A stretch of 24,799 bases of DNA from Baffinella frigidus. Lineage: Eukaryota > Cryptophyceae > Cryptomonadales > Baffinellaceae. Below, one piece after another: positions 11,801 to 19,271 of the stretch (position 1 is its first letter; each line of letters starts with the position of its first letter). Position numbers and translations under genes: made by a program. The notes beneath the pieces were generated by a model. It saw nothing but the letters and a program-made list of their open reading frames with translations, did not search any database and was not told the origin of the DNA. Location: contig MU646511.1 of NCBI GenBank assembly GCA_026770585.1, positions 513,033 to 537,831 of the forward strand, in the 5' to 3' direction.

Positions 11801-13117
11801 GCCGGGGAAGGGCAAGGTCCACTCTCAAACCCCAAACCCCAAACCCCGAACCCCAAACCCCAAACCCCAAACTCCTGTTTGAGAATCTTGGCTTCTCCTA
11901 GTACTAGACTGATAGCCCGAGGCTCAGGTTGGCAAACGTGGACAATTTGGCACCACAACCACGCGAGGCCAGAAGAGGCACTATTTCCAAATGTGCTCTA
12001 GTGCCACGCCTAGCTTTGTACTAGAATCGGTCACGTTACCACGATTTGAGCGTGGCAACGAGACCTCCCCGCTGAAACCGCGTTGAGGAACAAATCGGTT
12101 TTAAAAATCGTCAATCGTCCAGCCTGGAATGAAATCGACTCGTAACGTTTCATAGACAGGTGCTGATAACCTGGTGCTCTCGAGGCTCACAACCTGTTGC
12201 TCTGGCAGGTGGTGATGACATCGATGACGTCATCGATCGAGACTGACGGCGGCACCATGTCGAGGCTTACTCCTGCGAACGTCAAGCTACCTTTAGAAAG
12301 CCTCCGACTGGTCTAAACCGCGGTCTTCCGACTGGTCTAAACTTCCGACTGGTTTAAACTGTGTAGTAATCTGGGTCCGTGGCAGGTGGTGATGACGTCA
12401 TCAATGGAGACTGACGGCGGCACCATGTGGAAGGTCCGCATGGACGGCAACGATATGTCTTTCGAGGAGGTGCGTGCATCCAGAAAGCCAACGTTGAAGG
12501 AGCACTTGTCTGGACGCGACGTCCGTGCTTCCAACTTTACAATTGATGACTTTACAACCTATATAGATCAATTATTGTAATGTTCTGTACCATACTACGG
12601 GGAATCACTGGATGGCAACCGACACCTTATCCCCACCCAAATGGGCGGGGACGTGACCCGGGCTTGCCCCTGCCAAAAGGCATTTTACCCAAGAAACAAA
12701 TCATTTTTTTCCAAAAGTGGCAATTTGCGAAGAAAAATTGTGAACTGATCGCAATTCCCGAATTCTAGACAGTCGTTCCGCGTAGTAGTGACTTGCAAGT
12801 AAGGCCTCCTGCAACCTTGGCTCTATCCCGAGTGGGGCCAATCTGTCCCGAGGCGGCATCCAGAAAGCTAACCTTCAATGCGGACTTATTTGGACCTGAC
12901 TCGGGAACAAAACAGTTCAATAATAATTTTAAAGTACTTCTAAAGCCGTCTATTCCTGCGCGAGTGACGTGACTTGGCACGAGTCACGTGACGTCTGACG
13001 GGTCACGTGACCGGGCAGGCGTACAATGCCAACGGCTCCGTGGACCTGCTCGAGGCCCAAAAGATGCTTGCTGAGGTTACGACTCCCCCCCCCTCAACCC
13101 CAAACCCTAAGCCCTAA
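2863..13117 (+). CDS. Sugar-1-phosphate nucleotidyltransferase-like protein, about 20 exons
   Basis: Exons: 2863 to about 2970 (end unresolved), 3392-3517, 4133-4198, 5030-5088, 5675-5774, 6248-6315, 6491-6539, 6817-6945, 7359-7448, 8111-8197, 8417-8485, 9011-9097, 9805-9927, 10461-10553, 10664-10754, 11050-11086, 11292-11361, 11781-11816, 12386-12469 and 13019-13117. From exon 2 onward they give 520 residues in one frame with compatible phases. Exon 2 has a Rossmann-like strand (YDAVIICTSN). Exon 3 has GAGNGLGTLYAY. Exon 5 has HTAGKGTRLAPLPG followed by KPG, the nucleotide-binding loop of sugar-1-phosphate nucleotidyltransferases. Exons 7-8 give FWGDQVFVPS, whose Asp is a likely metal ligand. 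Exons 15-17 (VLSSVACS, ILINVCAKSV) resemble a beta-helix tail. Intron 15 appears to be GC-AG (GAAG|GCAAAA). Exon 2 could start at 3359 or 3365 instead; exon 1 may end at a donor near 2913 or 3028. The protein ends in NPKP, encoded by telomere-like sequence. The superfamily call is good; the sugar and nucleotide are unknown. Confidence 0.72.
3195..3330 (+). repeat. Dispersed element of about 135 bp, copy 1
   Basis: It starts with CTGTCTCTGTCTGATCCAGG, contains CGCTCCAAATTTGACGGATT and GTCAACCTGAGAATAGTC, and ends in GGCAGAGCTAG. It lies in the first intron of the nucleotidyltransferase gene and matches the copies at 21545, 23890 and elsewhere. Confidence 0.75.
3745..4230 (+). repeat. Telomere-like CCCTAAA-rich intron sequence with a shadow of exon 3
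   Basis: Degenerate CCCTAAA/CCCCAAA heptamers surround exon 3. At 3913-3951, after an AG, a decayed copy of exon 3 appears: GTACACGAGGACTGGGCGG against GTGCACGAAGACTGGGGGG at 4133. The central part encoding GAGNG is missing, so the copy cannot replace the exon. A short block at 4012-4045 has the opposite (G-rich) orientation. Confidence 0.7.
4239..4960 (+). repeat. Tandem duplication of exon 4 start plus flanking intron, decayed
   Basis: Sequences like the start of exon 4 (GCGCGGGCCAAGGCGCAAAA at 5030) recur at about 4241, 4591 (GCGCGCGCAAAGGCCCATGA) and 4919 (GACGCGGGCAAAGGCGCAAC). A 60-bp intron block containing TCAATACATCCATTATACGT is repeated at 4357-4420 and 4718-4783, an offset of 361 bp. 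None of the three copies has an intact reading frame and donor. The intron therefore grew by tandem duplication that included the exon border. Confidence 0.65.
5095..5674 (+). repeat. Intron 4: G-rich half followed by C-rich half of telomere-like heptamers
   Basis: From 5100 to 5420 the plus strand carries degenerate TTTAGGG/TTAGGGG. From 5490 to 5670 it carries CCCTAAA, including runs of perfect units at 5513-5540. The two halves are complementary in kind, so the transcript could fold into a long imperfect stem that would bring the donor at 5089 close to the acceptor at 5674. The first half contradicts the usual orientation seen in this gene. Confidence 0.8.
5953..6125 (+). repeat. Degenerate minisatellite, about 22-bp unit, in intron 5
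   Basis: About eight units resemble AACAAACACGCCATATGTCA, with variants such as CACGCCATGTGTAAGCGAAT and CACGCTGTATGTCAACAGCC. The array ends about 15 bases before an exon-6 shadow. It is unrelated to the telomere-like heptamers. Confidence 0.75.
6141..6168 (+). repeat. Shadow of exon 6 (5' end)
   Basis: After a good acceptor (TATCGCAG), GTGGTGGATGGGGCGCCGAA repeats the start of exon 6 at 6248 with a 6-nt deletion, then diverges. It lacks the rest of the exon and a matching donor. Confidence 0.75.
6190..6480 (+). repeat. Telomere-like CCCTAAA tracts flanking exon 6
   Basis: Degenerate CCCTAAA, CCCTGAA and CCCTAGG heptamers fill 6190-6235 and 6340-6480, on both sides of exon 6 (6248-6315). 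The second tract leads directly into the acceptor of exon 7. Confidence 0.85.
6592..6808 (-). repeat. Dispersed element, copies 2 and 3 (minus orientation), with a shadow of exon 8 between them
   Basis: Two reversed element copies start near 6592 and 6738 (TAGCCGACTA at 6601 and 6746, an offset of 145 bp). Between them, 6673-6744 repeats the first half of exon 8 (encoding FVPSAGTPASG, then HHAGILACLGP). The repeated unit is therefore element plus exon. The second element copy ends about 10 bases before the acceptor of the intact exon 8 at 6817. Confidence 0.75.
7061..7157 (+). repeat. Shadow of exon 8 (downstream copy with donor)
   Basis: The 3' half of exon 8 is repeated and open (encodes LACLGAMPTEGEWAERGLEK, then NGLIA) and keeps the donor GCG|GTTTGC. 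The 5' half has lost about 30 nt and is out of frame relative to the intact exon. It could serve as an alternative 3' part only if a new acceptor were used. Confidence 0.75.
7644..7818 (+). repeat. Two shadows of exon 9 (3' end)
   Basis: Copies of the end of exon 9 (CTCCTCGCCACCTTCGGCGA at 7419) occur at 7644-7675 and 7779-7818. The first keeps the donor (AAG|GTGCGA); in the second the donor reads AAG|GACC and is lost. Downstream intron sequence (TCCTCCTCGAAA) follows both the real exon and the second copy, so exon end and intron start were duplicated together. Confidence 0.8.
8013..8045 (+). repeat. Shadow of exon 10 (5' end)
   Basis: GAGTCTGGGGAACTTCTCGC repeats GAGTCTGGGGAGCTTCTCGC of exon 10 (8111-8197) about 100 bp upstream. 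The acceptor is degraded (CCAAG|TCGG). Confidence 0.75.
8045..8400 (+). repeat. Telomere-like heptamers with a CCCGAAA block
   Basis: The sequence flanks exon 10. From 8248 to 8285 the unit is uniformly CCCGAAA (TTTCGGG on the other strand); elsewhere it is CCCTAAA or CCCTGAA. The same CCCGAAA variant clusters at 8525-8550. Confidence 0.85.
8565..8756 (+). repeat. Two shadows of exon 11 (3' half)
   Basis: Copies at 8565-8607 and 8714-8756 encode FWMPMTLSAETDES and FWMPVTLSSNASDS, against FWMPMTLSAEAYQS in exon 11 (8417-8485). Both are open, in the same phase, and followed by GT. Neither has an acceptor in the right phase, so they are probably decayed duplicates rather than alternative exons. 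Confidence 0.75.
8868..8918 (+). repeat. Shadow of exon 12 with in-frame stop
   Basis: After an AG, the start of exon 12 is repeated (encodes LMGQKKNDSKEEA-like residues; seen LMGQKNDSKEEAAVSY) and then meets TGA at 8915. Inclusion in the mRNA would truncate the protein. The intact exon 12 starts at 9011. Confidence 0.75.
9124..9460 (+). repeat. Three further shadows of exon 12 (3' end)
   Basis: Copies of the exon-12 end lie at 9124-9150, 9217-9332 and 9431-9459, each followed by GT. The middle one is nearly full length but has an insertion forming a CTCCTCC...GGAGGAG hairpin. The first two share the downstream intron start GTTTGGGGGTG. The last reads TTCTGCGACTAG, which gives a stop. Confidence 0.75.
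9462..9652 (+). repeat. Telomere-like CCCTAAA tract in intron 12
   Basis: CCCTAAA, CCCTCAA, CCCTGAA and CCCGAAA units are arranged in short runs of one variant each before the shadow of exon 13. Confidence 0.85.
9653..9720 (+). repeat. Shadow of exon 13 (first half)
   Basis: GAGACGGGGAGCAGCG and GGGAGCAACTGCTACT match the exon-13 sequences around 9821 and 9859. It is followed by a CT/GA inverted simple repeat at 9728-9765. Confidence 0.65.
10171..10223 (+). repeat. Shadow of exon 13 (3' half with donor)
   Basis: GGCACGGCCTTCTCAAGCTG through CTCCTTACCACG repeats the end of exon 13 (9884-9927) and keeps the donor ACG|GTACCT. Dispersed element copy 4 begins exactly at this donor. Confidence 0.75.
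10224..10460 (+). repeat. Dispersed element, copies 4 and 5, with a shadow of exon 14 between them
   Basis: Two truncated element copies (CGCTCCAAAGTTGACGAATT near 10231 and CGCTCCAAAGTTGACGGATT near 10390) bracket 10333-10380, which repeats the start of exon 14 (GCGGACGTTCCTGGGC) behind its own acceptor AAGCAG. Copy 5 ends at the acceptor of the intact exon 14 (10461). The duplicated unit is again element plus exon. Confidence 0.75.
10755..11220 (+). repeat. Dense CCCTAAA telomere-like tract, introns 15-16
   Basis: Near-continuous CCCTAAA and CCCCAAA heptamers fill this stretch, broken only by the 37-nt exon 16 (11050-11086). This is one of the densest such tracts in the window. Confidence 0.9.
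11362..11780 (+). repeat. Intron 17: CCATAAA variant block, exon-17 shadow and pyrimidine-rich tandem units
   Basis: The block 11384-11440 is a local CCATAAA variant. At 11469-11490, GTCTCGCTCCCGGACGGC resembles the end of exon 17. Three diverged units of about 85 bp follow, each with a TCTCTCG/TTCTT pyrimidine stretch (near 11553, 11661 and 11742). Confidence 0.6.
11817..12385 (+). repeat. Intron 18, with a shadow of exon 19 and a small tandem repeat
   Basis: After a short CCCCAAA tract (11825-11873) the intron is ordinary sequence with a hairpin near 12033-12060. At 12209-12258, behind the acceptor CTGGCAG, the start of exon 19 is repeated (GTGGTGATGAC through GACTGACGGCGGCACCATG) with a small insertion. 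Three TTCCGACTGGTCTAAAC-like units follow at 12303-12360. The intact exon 19 starts at 12386. Confidence 0.7.
12476..12932 (+). repeat. Diverged direct duplication inside intron 19
   Basis: GCATCCAGAAAGCCAACGTT at 12476 and GCATCCAGAAAGCTAACCTT at 12856 begin two related blocks of about 75 bp, 380 bp apart. No exon is recognised in either. Confidence 0.55.
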
Positions 13118-13380
13118 GCCCTAAGCCCTAAACCCTAAACCCTAAACCCTAAACCCCAAATTACTTTTAGGTTTTTAATTGCCTTGATTTTTTACCGGAA
13201 ACGATTTGGATGGACGCCTTGCGAAATAGAATGTATTTGGTGACAATGACACGATGAAATTGGCGCGAACGCCTTGTGATACTGGGACGTAATCAAGAAG
13301 ATGTGTCATTTGTCGAGCAGGCGCGCGCGGCAGCCATGGTTTGTCTCAAGTGATGCGCGCGTCCGCGCTTGTGAGGACGC

Positions 13381-13467
13381 AGAGAGAGAGAGAGAGTGAG
13401 ACCTTCATTACGACCGACCGACTGAGGTAGTGCATTGCGATAGGATGTTAGCGGAGAGATTGTGAGA

Positions 13468-13500
<33 letters not shown>
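13381..13500. repeat. GA microsatellites
   Basis: There are GA dinucleotide runs at 13381-13398 and 13469-13500 on the plus strand, downstream of the nucleotidyltransferase gene. Confidence 0.85.
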
Positions 13501-13506
<6 letters not shown>

Positions 13507-13652
13507 AACCTTTCAACACGGTCGCCAGGAGAGACCTTTATTACTACCAACACGGCCGCCGTAAGAGGCCTTGATTACTGCCAACACGGCCGCCATGTAT
13601 GCACCCCCACCGAGGCGCTCAGTATCTCAGCTGGACCTAGAGGACGCATCCC

Positions 13653-13773
13653 TACAGGGGTACCTCGCTCATAAGAAACCGCCCCCCCCTAGGACCCTAC
13701 AGTAGGGCCATGCCTAGGGCCCTATGGTGGTCCTAGGGGGGGGGGCGTTTCTTATGAGCGAGGCACCCCTGTA
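13653..13773. mobile_element. Fold-back element A (TACAGGGGTACC family), complete
   Basis: The 121-bp sequence is almost entirely one hairpin. TACAGGGGTACCTCGCTCAT is mirrored at the right end by ATGAGCGAGGCACCCCTGTA, and the centre reads CCTAGGACCCTACAGTAGG...CCTAGGG. Near-identical 11-mers flank it (AGGACGCATCC on the left, AGGACGCAGCC on the right) and may be a target duplication. It codes for nothing and looks like a MITE. Confidence 0.75.
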
Positions 13774-14012
13774 GAGGACGCAGCCCCAGGACGCGCCCCT
13801 CCCGGGTAGATACATCTGGGCTATTACGGGGTTAGATCCGCCTCTGCCCTTAGCAGGCACCGGTGACTTTGGGAATCAGTCCAACGTTGATTTTCACCCG
13901 GGAAACACGAGTCTAGAATTTCTCCCGGAAATCCGGTGGCTTCTCAGTGGAGAGGTTTCCCCAAACGTTTGAAATGAACCACTGTGCTGATCCTGCTCGT
14001 GTCCCTCACGCC

Positions 14013-14115
14013 AAAAGAAACCGCGTCCCCCTAGGACCCTACAGTAGGACCATGCCTAGAGCCCTACGGTGGTCCTAGGGGGGGGGCGGTTTCTTATGAG
14101 CGAGGTACCCCTGTA
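14013..14115. mobile_element. Fold-back element B, left end truncated
   Basis: It shares the AAGAAACCGC...CCCTAGGACCCTACAG core and the right end GAGCGAGGTACCCCTGTA with element A. The left terminal 18 bp are absent or degraded. Confidence 0.75.
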
Positions 14116-14298
14116 AGGGGAGAGGCTCGTCCGCGCCTGTCAGGACGCAGTCCGAGGACGGGCCTGTGTGCACAGAGAGAGACCTTGATTACCGCCCACA
14201 CGCCCGCCACGATGAGACAACCGACTAAGGCAGCAGAGGTAGAAAGGGCGCGTGTCCCTGACGCGACGCGCGCGTCTGTGTGCGCGTGTCCTGGCAAG

Positions 14299-14560
14299 TA
14301 CAGGGGTACCTCGTTTTGAAGGAACCGGAGATCTGAAAACGCCCGCCCTTCGTTCCTTAATCATTTAGGAACTCCGTGGAAACGCCCGCCCTCCGTTCCT
14401 TAATTATTAAGGAACTTTTTGCCCGAAACGTGAAGTACCTCAGCAAATTTTGGGATTTTTCAGGGGTTTAAGGTCCCTACCACCGATCTTTGAGGGTTTC
14501 GAGGTTCCTACCACTCATCCTCGGCAGGCTCGCAGGCTGTGAGGGCGAGGTACCCCTGTA
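14299..14560. mobile_element. Element E with the same termini but a different interior
   Basis: It is bounded by TACAGGGGTACCTCG and CGAGGTACCCCTGTA, 262 bp apart. The interior differs from A-D: it holds a direct repeat (AACGCCCGCCCT...GTTCCTTAAT at 14337 and 14380), each unit ending in a near-palindrome around TTCCTTAATTATTAAGGAA. A second right end (GAGGTGCCCCTGTA) lies at 14587-14600. Confidence 0.65.
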
Positions 14561-15244
14561 GCCTCGCAGCCTGCGTTTTTTTCCGTGAGGTGCCCCTGTA
14601 CACATCTAGGAGTTTACTCGGATCGCTGCCACCATACCCACCATGTACACTCTTCCGAGGAGACCTTGTTTTACAGTGGAGGTCAAGGCCTACACCACAC
14701 AGCGGGCTACGAAGAAATTTTCAGGCCGATTCGAGCAGAAAATGCGTTAAATGTAGCAGTATCTGTATCTATCTACATCTGGGGTAACTACGTCGGAGTT
14801 CCCCACTCATATGGAGTTCCCCAAGCTCCACGCATCTCGCACGTGAAGAGTGCGCATCACCTCTTTCTAGGTCTTGCTCAGACACTGCCTGGCGGGGGTG
14901 CATGCACGGCGCCCGTGTTTATTACATATAATAAATATGTCTTACACATGGCTGCATGACCTCTCTCGGCGCCCCTGCTGAGACAGAGCCTCTCTGGGGA
15001 TGCAGACACGGCGGCCGTGTTGCCAATCTTGCTAATAAAGAAAGGTCTCTCCCGCGGCCGCGGGCGTCGCTGGACCCCTCAAGGTGTGAGCACTAGGTTG
15101 CGAGCCTGGGCAATAAGGTTGCGAGCCTGAGGCGCGATCGTCAGGCCCGCCTCCGTATAGATGGGCGCCTCGGGGTAGATGGTTCCACCTCGGGGAGAAG
15201 TTTGGGGCAGCGAGCGGTGGCGCGAAGGCAGTCCGGGTCTCATG

Positions 15245-15353
15245 CCCCGAGGCGGGCCCGTCCTATGTCACTACGCCCCGAGGCGGGCCCATCCGTGAAT
15301 CCTGTCCCGAGGCGGGCCCGCCCTAGATTTCGCCCCGAGGCGGGCCCGTCCAG
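15245..15353 (+). repeat. Four tandem copies of CCCCGAGGCGGGCCCGTCC
   Basis: Units start near 15245, 15276, 15304 and 15333, a spacing of about 30 bp. The core CCCGAGGCGGGCCC is conserved while the linkers vary. Related inverted motifs (GCCTCGGGG) occur at 15168 and 15190. The array sits just inside the right arm of the 1.7-kb element. Confidence 0.8.
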
Positions 15354-15589
15354 GACAGCGCCCTCACAGACCGGGCAGCCATCGGTGCCTTTCTCCCCCG
15401 TATTTCCGGGGGAGATCTAGACGTTTGGTGTGTTTCCCGGGTGAGAATCAAGGTTGGACCGATTCCCGAAGGCACTGGTGACTGCTAAGTGGTCAGGCGG
15501 ATCTCCCCCCGTAATAGCCCAAATATATCTACCCCGAATACATCCGGGATAAATCTCTTCGATCACGATCGTGCGGAGGCCTCAGGGTT

Positions 15590-15840
15590 TGGCGATCTGG
15601 TTTCGGGTTAAGGGGTTAGGGCGAGTTTCAGGTTTATGGTTCAGGGTTCAGGGTGCAGGGTGCAGGGTGTCGGGGTCAGGGTTTATGGTATACAAAGGGT
15701 TCAGGGTTCAGGGTTCAGGGACCAGGGTTCAGGTTTCAGGGTTCAGGGTTCAGGTTTCAGGGTTTCAGGATTTCGGGTTCAGAGTTTTGGGTTTAGTTTT
15801 AAGGTTTAGGGTTCAGGTTTGAGAGTTTCGGGGAGTTGTT
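15590..15840. repeat. Telomere-like tract (TTCAGGG-dominated) after the oxidoreductase stop
   Basis: It consists of TTCAGGG, TTTCGGG and TTTAGGG units on the plus strand. The tract continues into the last exon and supplies its final codons and stop. Confidence 0.85.
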
Positions 15841-16681
15841 TCAGGGTTTCGGGTTCCGGGTTTTATGTTGAGGGGCGGCGACCTCGATCACGATTTTGCC
15901 CTTGGCCCGCCGAGAATCCAGCAGGTTGTAGGCCCCCTTGACCCCCGCTTCTGTGAAAGGAAAGGGGCCCTTCTTGTCGATGATTACCTGGTGTTCAGGG
16001 TTTCGGGGTTAGGGTTTAGGGTTAGGGACTAGGGTTGAGGGTGTAAGGGTTTGGGTTTGGAGGCGGTTGTAGGCCCGTTTGACCCCCGCCTCCGTGAAGG
16101 GAAAGGGCCCTTCTTGTCGTCGTGAAGGGAAAGGGCCCGTCTTGTCGACCTTCGCCTCTTTCCGTGCGGGGGTGAGGGTTTGGTTTTAGGGAATTGGGTT
16201 TCGGGGTTAGGGATTAGGGGTGAAGGGTTGGAGGTTAGGGGTTAGGGGTTGGGGGTGAGGGTTAGAGGTGGGGGTTTGGTTTTAAGAGTTTGGGTTTCGG
16301 GGTTAGGGGTTAAGGGTTAGGGTTAAGGGGTTAAGGGTTGGGGGTTAGGGGTTGGGGGTGAGAGGCTAGGGGCTAGGGGTTTCGGGTTACGGATTACGGG
16401 TTAGGGGTGACGGATTCATGATTTAGGATGTAAGGTGAATGCGCGTGCAGGTGGCGAGGCCGCCCGCCCTCAGGAGTGCAGAGTTGTGAACCCCTAAACC
16501 TTGAAACCTGAACCCCGAAACCCAAAACCTGAACCCTAAACCCTCAACCCAAAGCCTAGAGCCTAAACCCTTACCTTGAACTTGCCCTCGTCGAACTGTT
16601 TGAAGATTTCGCGGTTCGTCTTTCCGCCAGGCCCCTGGTTTAGGGTTCAGGGTTTAGGGTTTGAGGTTTAGATTTTAGGGT

Positions 16682-16727
<46 letters not shown>

Positions 16728-19217
16728 TGTTTAGGGTTTAGGGTTTAGGGTTTAGAGTTTAGGGTTTAGAGTTTAGGAAGATTTCGCGGTTGGTCTTTTC
16801 CTTGGAGCCCATGTCGCACAAGAGAGTTCAGGTACTAGTCTTACTAGGCAAGGCCTTTACTCAAGGAAATACATGCTGGCCATGCTTGGTTCGATCCTTA
16901 ATAAAAGCACTCGTCTCTATTCAGAAAGAGAGCTTTATTACAAACAACACGGCCTGACGATATGCATGTACCCCCATTGAGGCGGTGTCTGCGCAGGGGC
17001 GCCGAGAGAGGTCATGTGCATTCTAAATGTTGTGTACACAACAGTGTACAGGGGCGCAACCGCCCCATCTCCAGGGAAGGAAGAGAGCGAGTCCCAAACC
17101 CTAAACCCTAAACATTGAACCCCAAGCCAGGCTAAGCTCCACGAGGACGCTATAAGAGATGGGAAGCAGACGAACACGTTCGGTGTCAACCCTAAAACCT
17201 AACGCATAAATCATAAACCGCAAGAGGCCCCGGCACCACACTCTTATGATCCCCCCAGGAGCAGGGTTCTGGGTTTCAGACCGCGCCGGAGATGAGCATG
17301 TGCTCAGCGGGAGAGGAGAAGCCAAACTGCAAGTGGTGCTTCATCCTCTCACTCCTCGCCTCCTCGCCTCCCGCACGCTTCATCCTCTCACTCCTCGCCT
17401 CCCGCACGCGTGTTCGCCCTATATCCTACTCCCTACACCCTACACCCTATACCCCAAACACAGAGTAGGGTTCAAGGTTCAGAATGCAGGGTTTAGTGAG
17501 GGTGTAGGGTGTAGGGTGTAGGGTGTAGGGTGTGAGACCGCGCCGAAGATGAGGATGTGATAGGCGGGAGAGAAGAAGCGAAACTGAAAGTGGTGCCACA
17601 TCCCCGGAAGCATGAACCCCAGCATCTCCCACAGGCTCTGGGGTTAGGGTGTAGGGTTTAGGGGTTAGGTTTTAGGGGTTAGGGTTTAGGGTTTAGGTTT
17701 TAGAGTTCGGGGTTTAGGGGTTTGGGGTTTGGGGGTTGGGGTTTAGGGTTTGGGGATGAGGGTTGAGGGTTGAGGGTTGAGGGATTGGGGGTGAGGGTTT
17801 AAGGCTTAGGCAGACCGTGGCCTTGATTCTCCATTCTTTCCAGACAGACGCGATCCAGCGCCCCCCAACCGACTTTGACTTGATCACCTAGGTTTACGGT
17901 TCAGGGTTTAGTGTTCCGGGTTTAGTGAGACCAGACAAATTAGTCAAGGCCAAAATGTGTGGGCACCAGGCTACTCCTAGTTCTGTCTCGGTCTATTTGC
18001 GCTCACCAAATTGGTGACACCGGGCTTTTCACGCTCCAAAGTTGACCGATTTGTACAGCGCACCCTGCACGTCAACTTAAGAAAAGTCACGAAAGGCTCT
18101 CGGAGTTTGGAGTTTAGGGTTTGGGATTTAGGGTTTAGGGAGTGGGGGTTGAGATCTGGGGTTCGAGGTTTGGGGTTTGTGGTTTGTGGTGTGGGGTGTG
18201 GTGTTTAGGGTGTGGGTTTACCTTTTGCGCGTACGCGCGTTCGTAGGATGCGTAGCCCTCTGCATGGTCGAAAATCTGCGGAGGGGGCGCCCGTTATTTC
18301 TTGAACCTGAACCCGGAACCCTAAACCCTCAACCAAGCACCGTTCAATGCTTGTCGCTCGAACCCCTAAACCTTGAACGCTAAACCAAGCACCCGGCATT
18401 GCTTGACTAAAACCCAAACCCAGCACCCTTCATTGCACGACGCTCTAAACCCTAAAACCTAAACCCTAAACCCCAAATCAAGAACCCCTCATTTCATGAC
18501 ACCCTGGTGTCGGGGGGACAGAGAGAGGGTGGGGGGTGGGGGGGAAGAGCGCGAGGTGGGGGGGGCAGAGCGGAGAGCAGAGCAGAGGAGAGAGGAAGAG
18601 CGAGAAAGCGGGACATGTAGGAGAGACAGAGACGAGGCTTACCTGTGTCTCAGTCTATTTTTTAAGAGAGAGAGAGAGCGAGAAGGCTCCCAAAGGCGCG
18701 GGAAGTGCACCACGTCCAAGAGCTGGAGCGTCACCTCCTCGTCCTCCCACCAGTTGCTCGCCAACCTCTGTCTCAGTCTATTTGATTTCACCAATCTGGT
18801 GAGACCAGGCTCTCTCCCGCTCCAAAGTTGACGAATCTGTACCACACACCCATCATGTCAACTTAAGAAGAGTACCACGTCGAAGGGCTGGAGCTTGAAC
18901 TCCTCGTCCTCCCACCAGTTTGTCTCCTGGTAGTTGATCGCCTTGTCCACCCCTGTTTTCGGGGTTAGGTTGCGGGTCTAGGGTTGAGAGTCTCGGGTCT
19001 AGGGCCACACGGTAGACTACGAGAACACCAAGACCCCCGGAATCCGGGGGTTACGTGACCAAGTTTGTACTTGAAAAGGGCTGAAATGAGACATTGGACA
19101 AGGCTCCTTTCAAAATGAAACCCTCGTAGTCCACCGTGTGGTTAGGGTGCAGGATAATGGGGCTATGCATTACCAAGCTTCGGCATCCCGAGAAAAGAGC
19201 GAGAAAGAGAGAGAAAG

Positions 19218-19271
<54 letters not shown>

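Larger units (their letters stand above)
13801..15536. mobile_element. Non-autonomous element of about 1.7 kb with terminal inverted repeats of about 135 bp
   Basis: The left arm 13801-13935 (CGGGTAGATACATCTGGGCT onward) is the diverged reverse complement of 15401-15536. Shared stretches include CTATTACGGGG, GATCCGCCT, TTTCCCGGGTGA (right arm) and TCTAGA. No transposase-like frame lies between the arms. Fold-back copies B and E sit inside it, so they are nested. The ends are not sharp enough to call a target duplication. Confidence 0.6.
13118..15840. other. Gene-free spacer between convergent genes, full of repeats
   Basis: No exon is supported here. It holds a short CCCTAAA tract just before and after the stop codon (to 13157), GA microsatellites, fold-back elements, a 1.7-kb inverted-repeat element and a G-rich telomere-like tract (15590-15840). 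A further dispersed sequence, roughly GAGACCTTTATTACTACC then AACACGGCCGCC, recurs at 13531-13595, near 14183-14215, inverted at about 15005-15057, and near 16930-16955. Confidence 0.7.

Noticed and set aside
12209-12258. Alternative copy of exon 19 as the real exon
   Set aside because: It has an insertion and lacks the KVRMDGNDMSFEE part and its donor; the copy at 12386 is complete.
14585-14959. Open frame of 124 codons in the convergent spacer
   Set aside because: Low coding character (His/Tyr-rich, no GC3 bias) and located inside the 1.7-kb inverted-repeat element.
17101-17190. A further oxidoreductase exon encoding TPNVFVCFPSLIASS or an alternative frame
   Set aside because: Neither frame fits the MDR fold between exons 10 and 11, which already join in phase.
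17816-17842. Earlier donor for oxidoreductase exon 9 (TCT|GTCTGG)
   Set aside because: Also in phase, but the longer exon keeps a plausible KEWRIKAT segment before exon 10. It remains a minor alternative.
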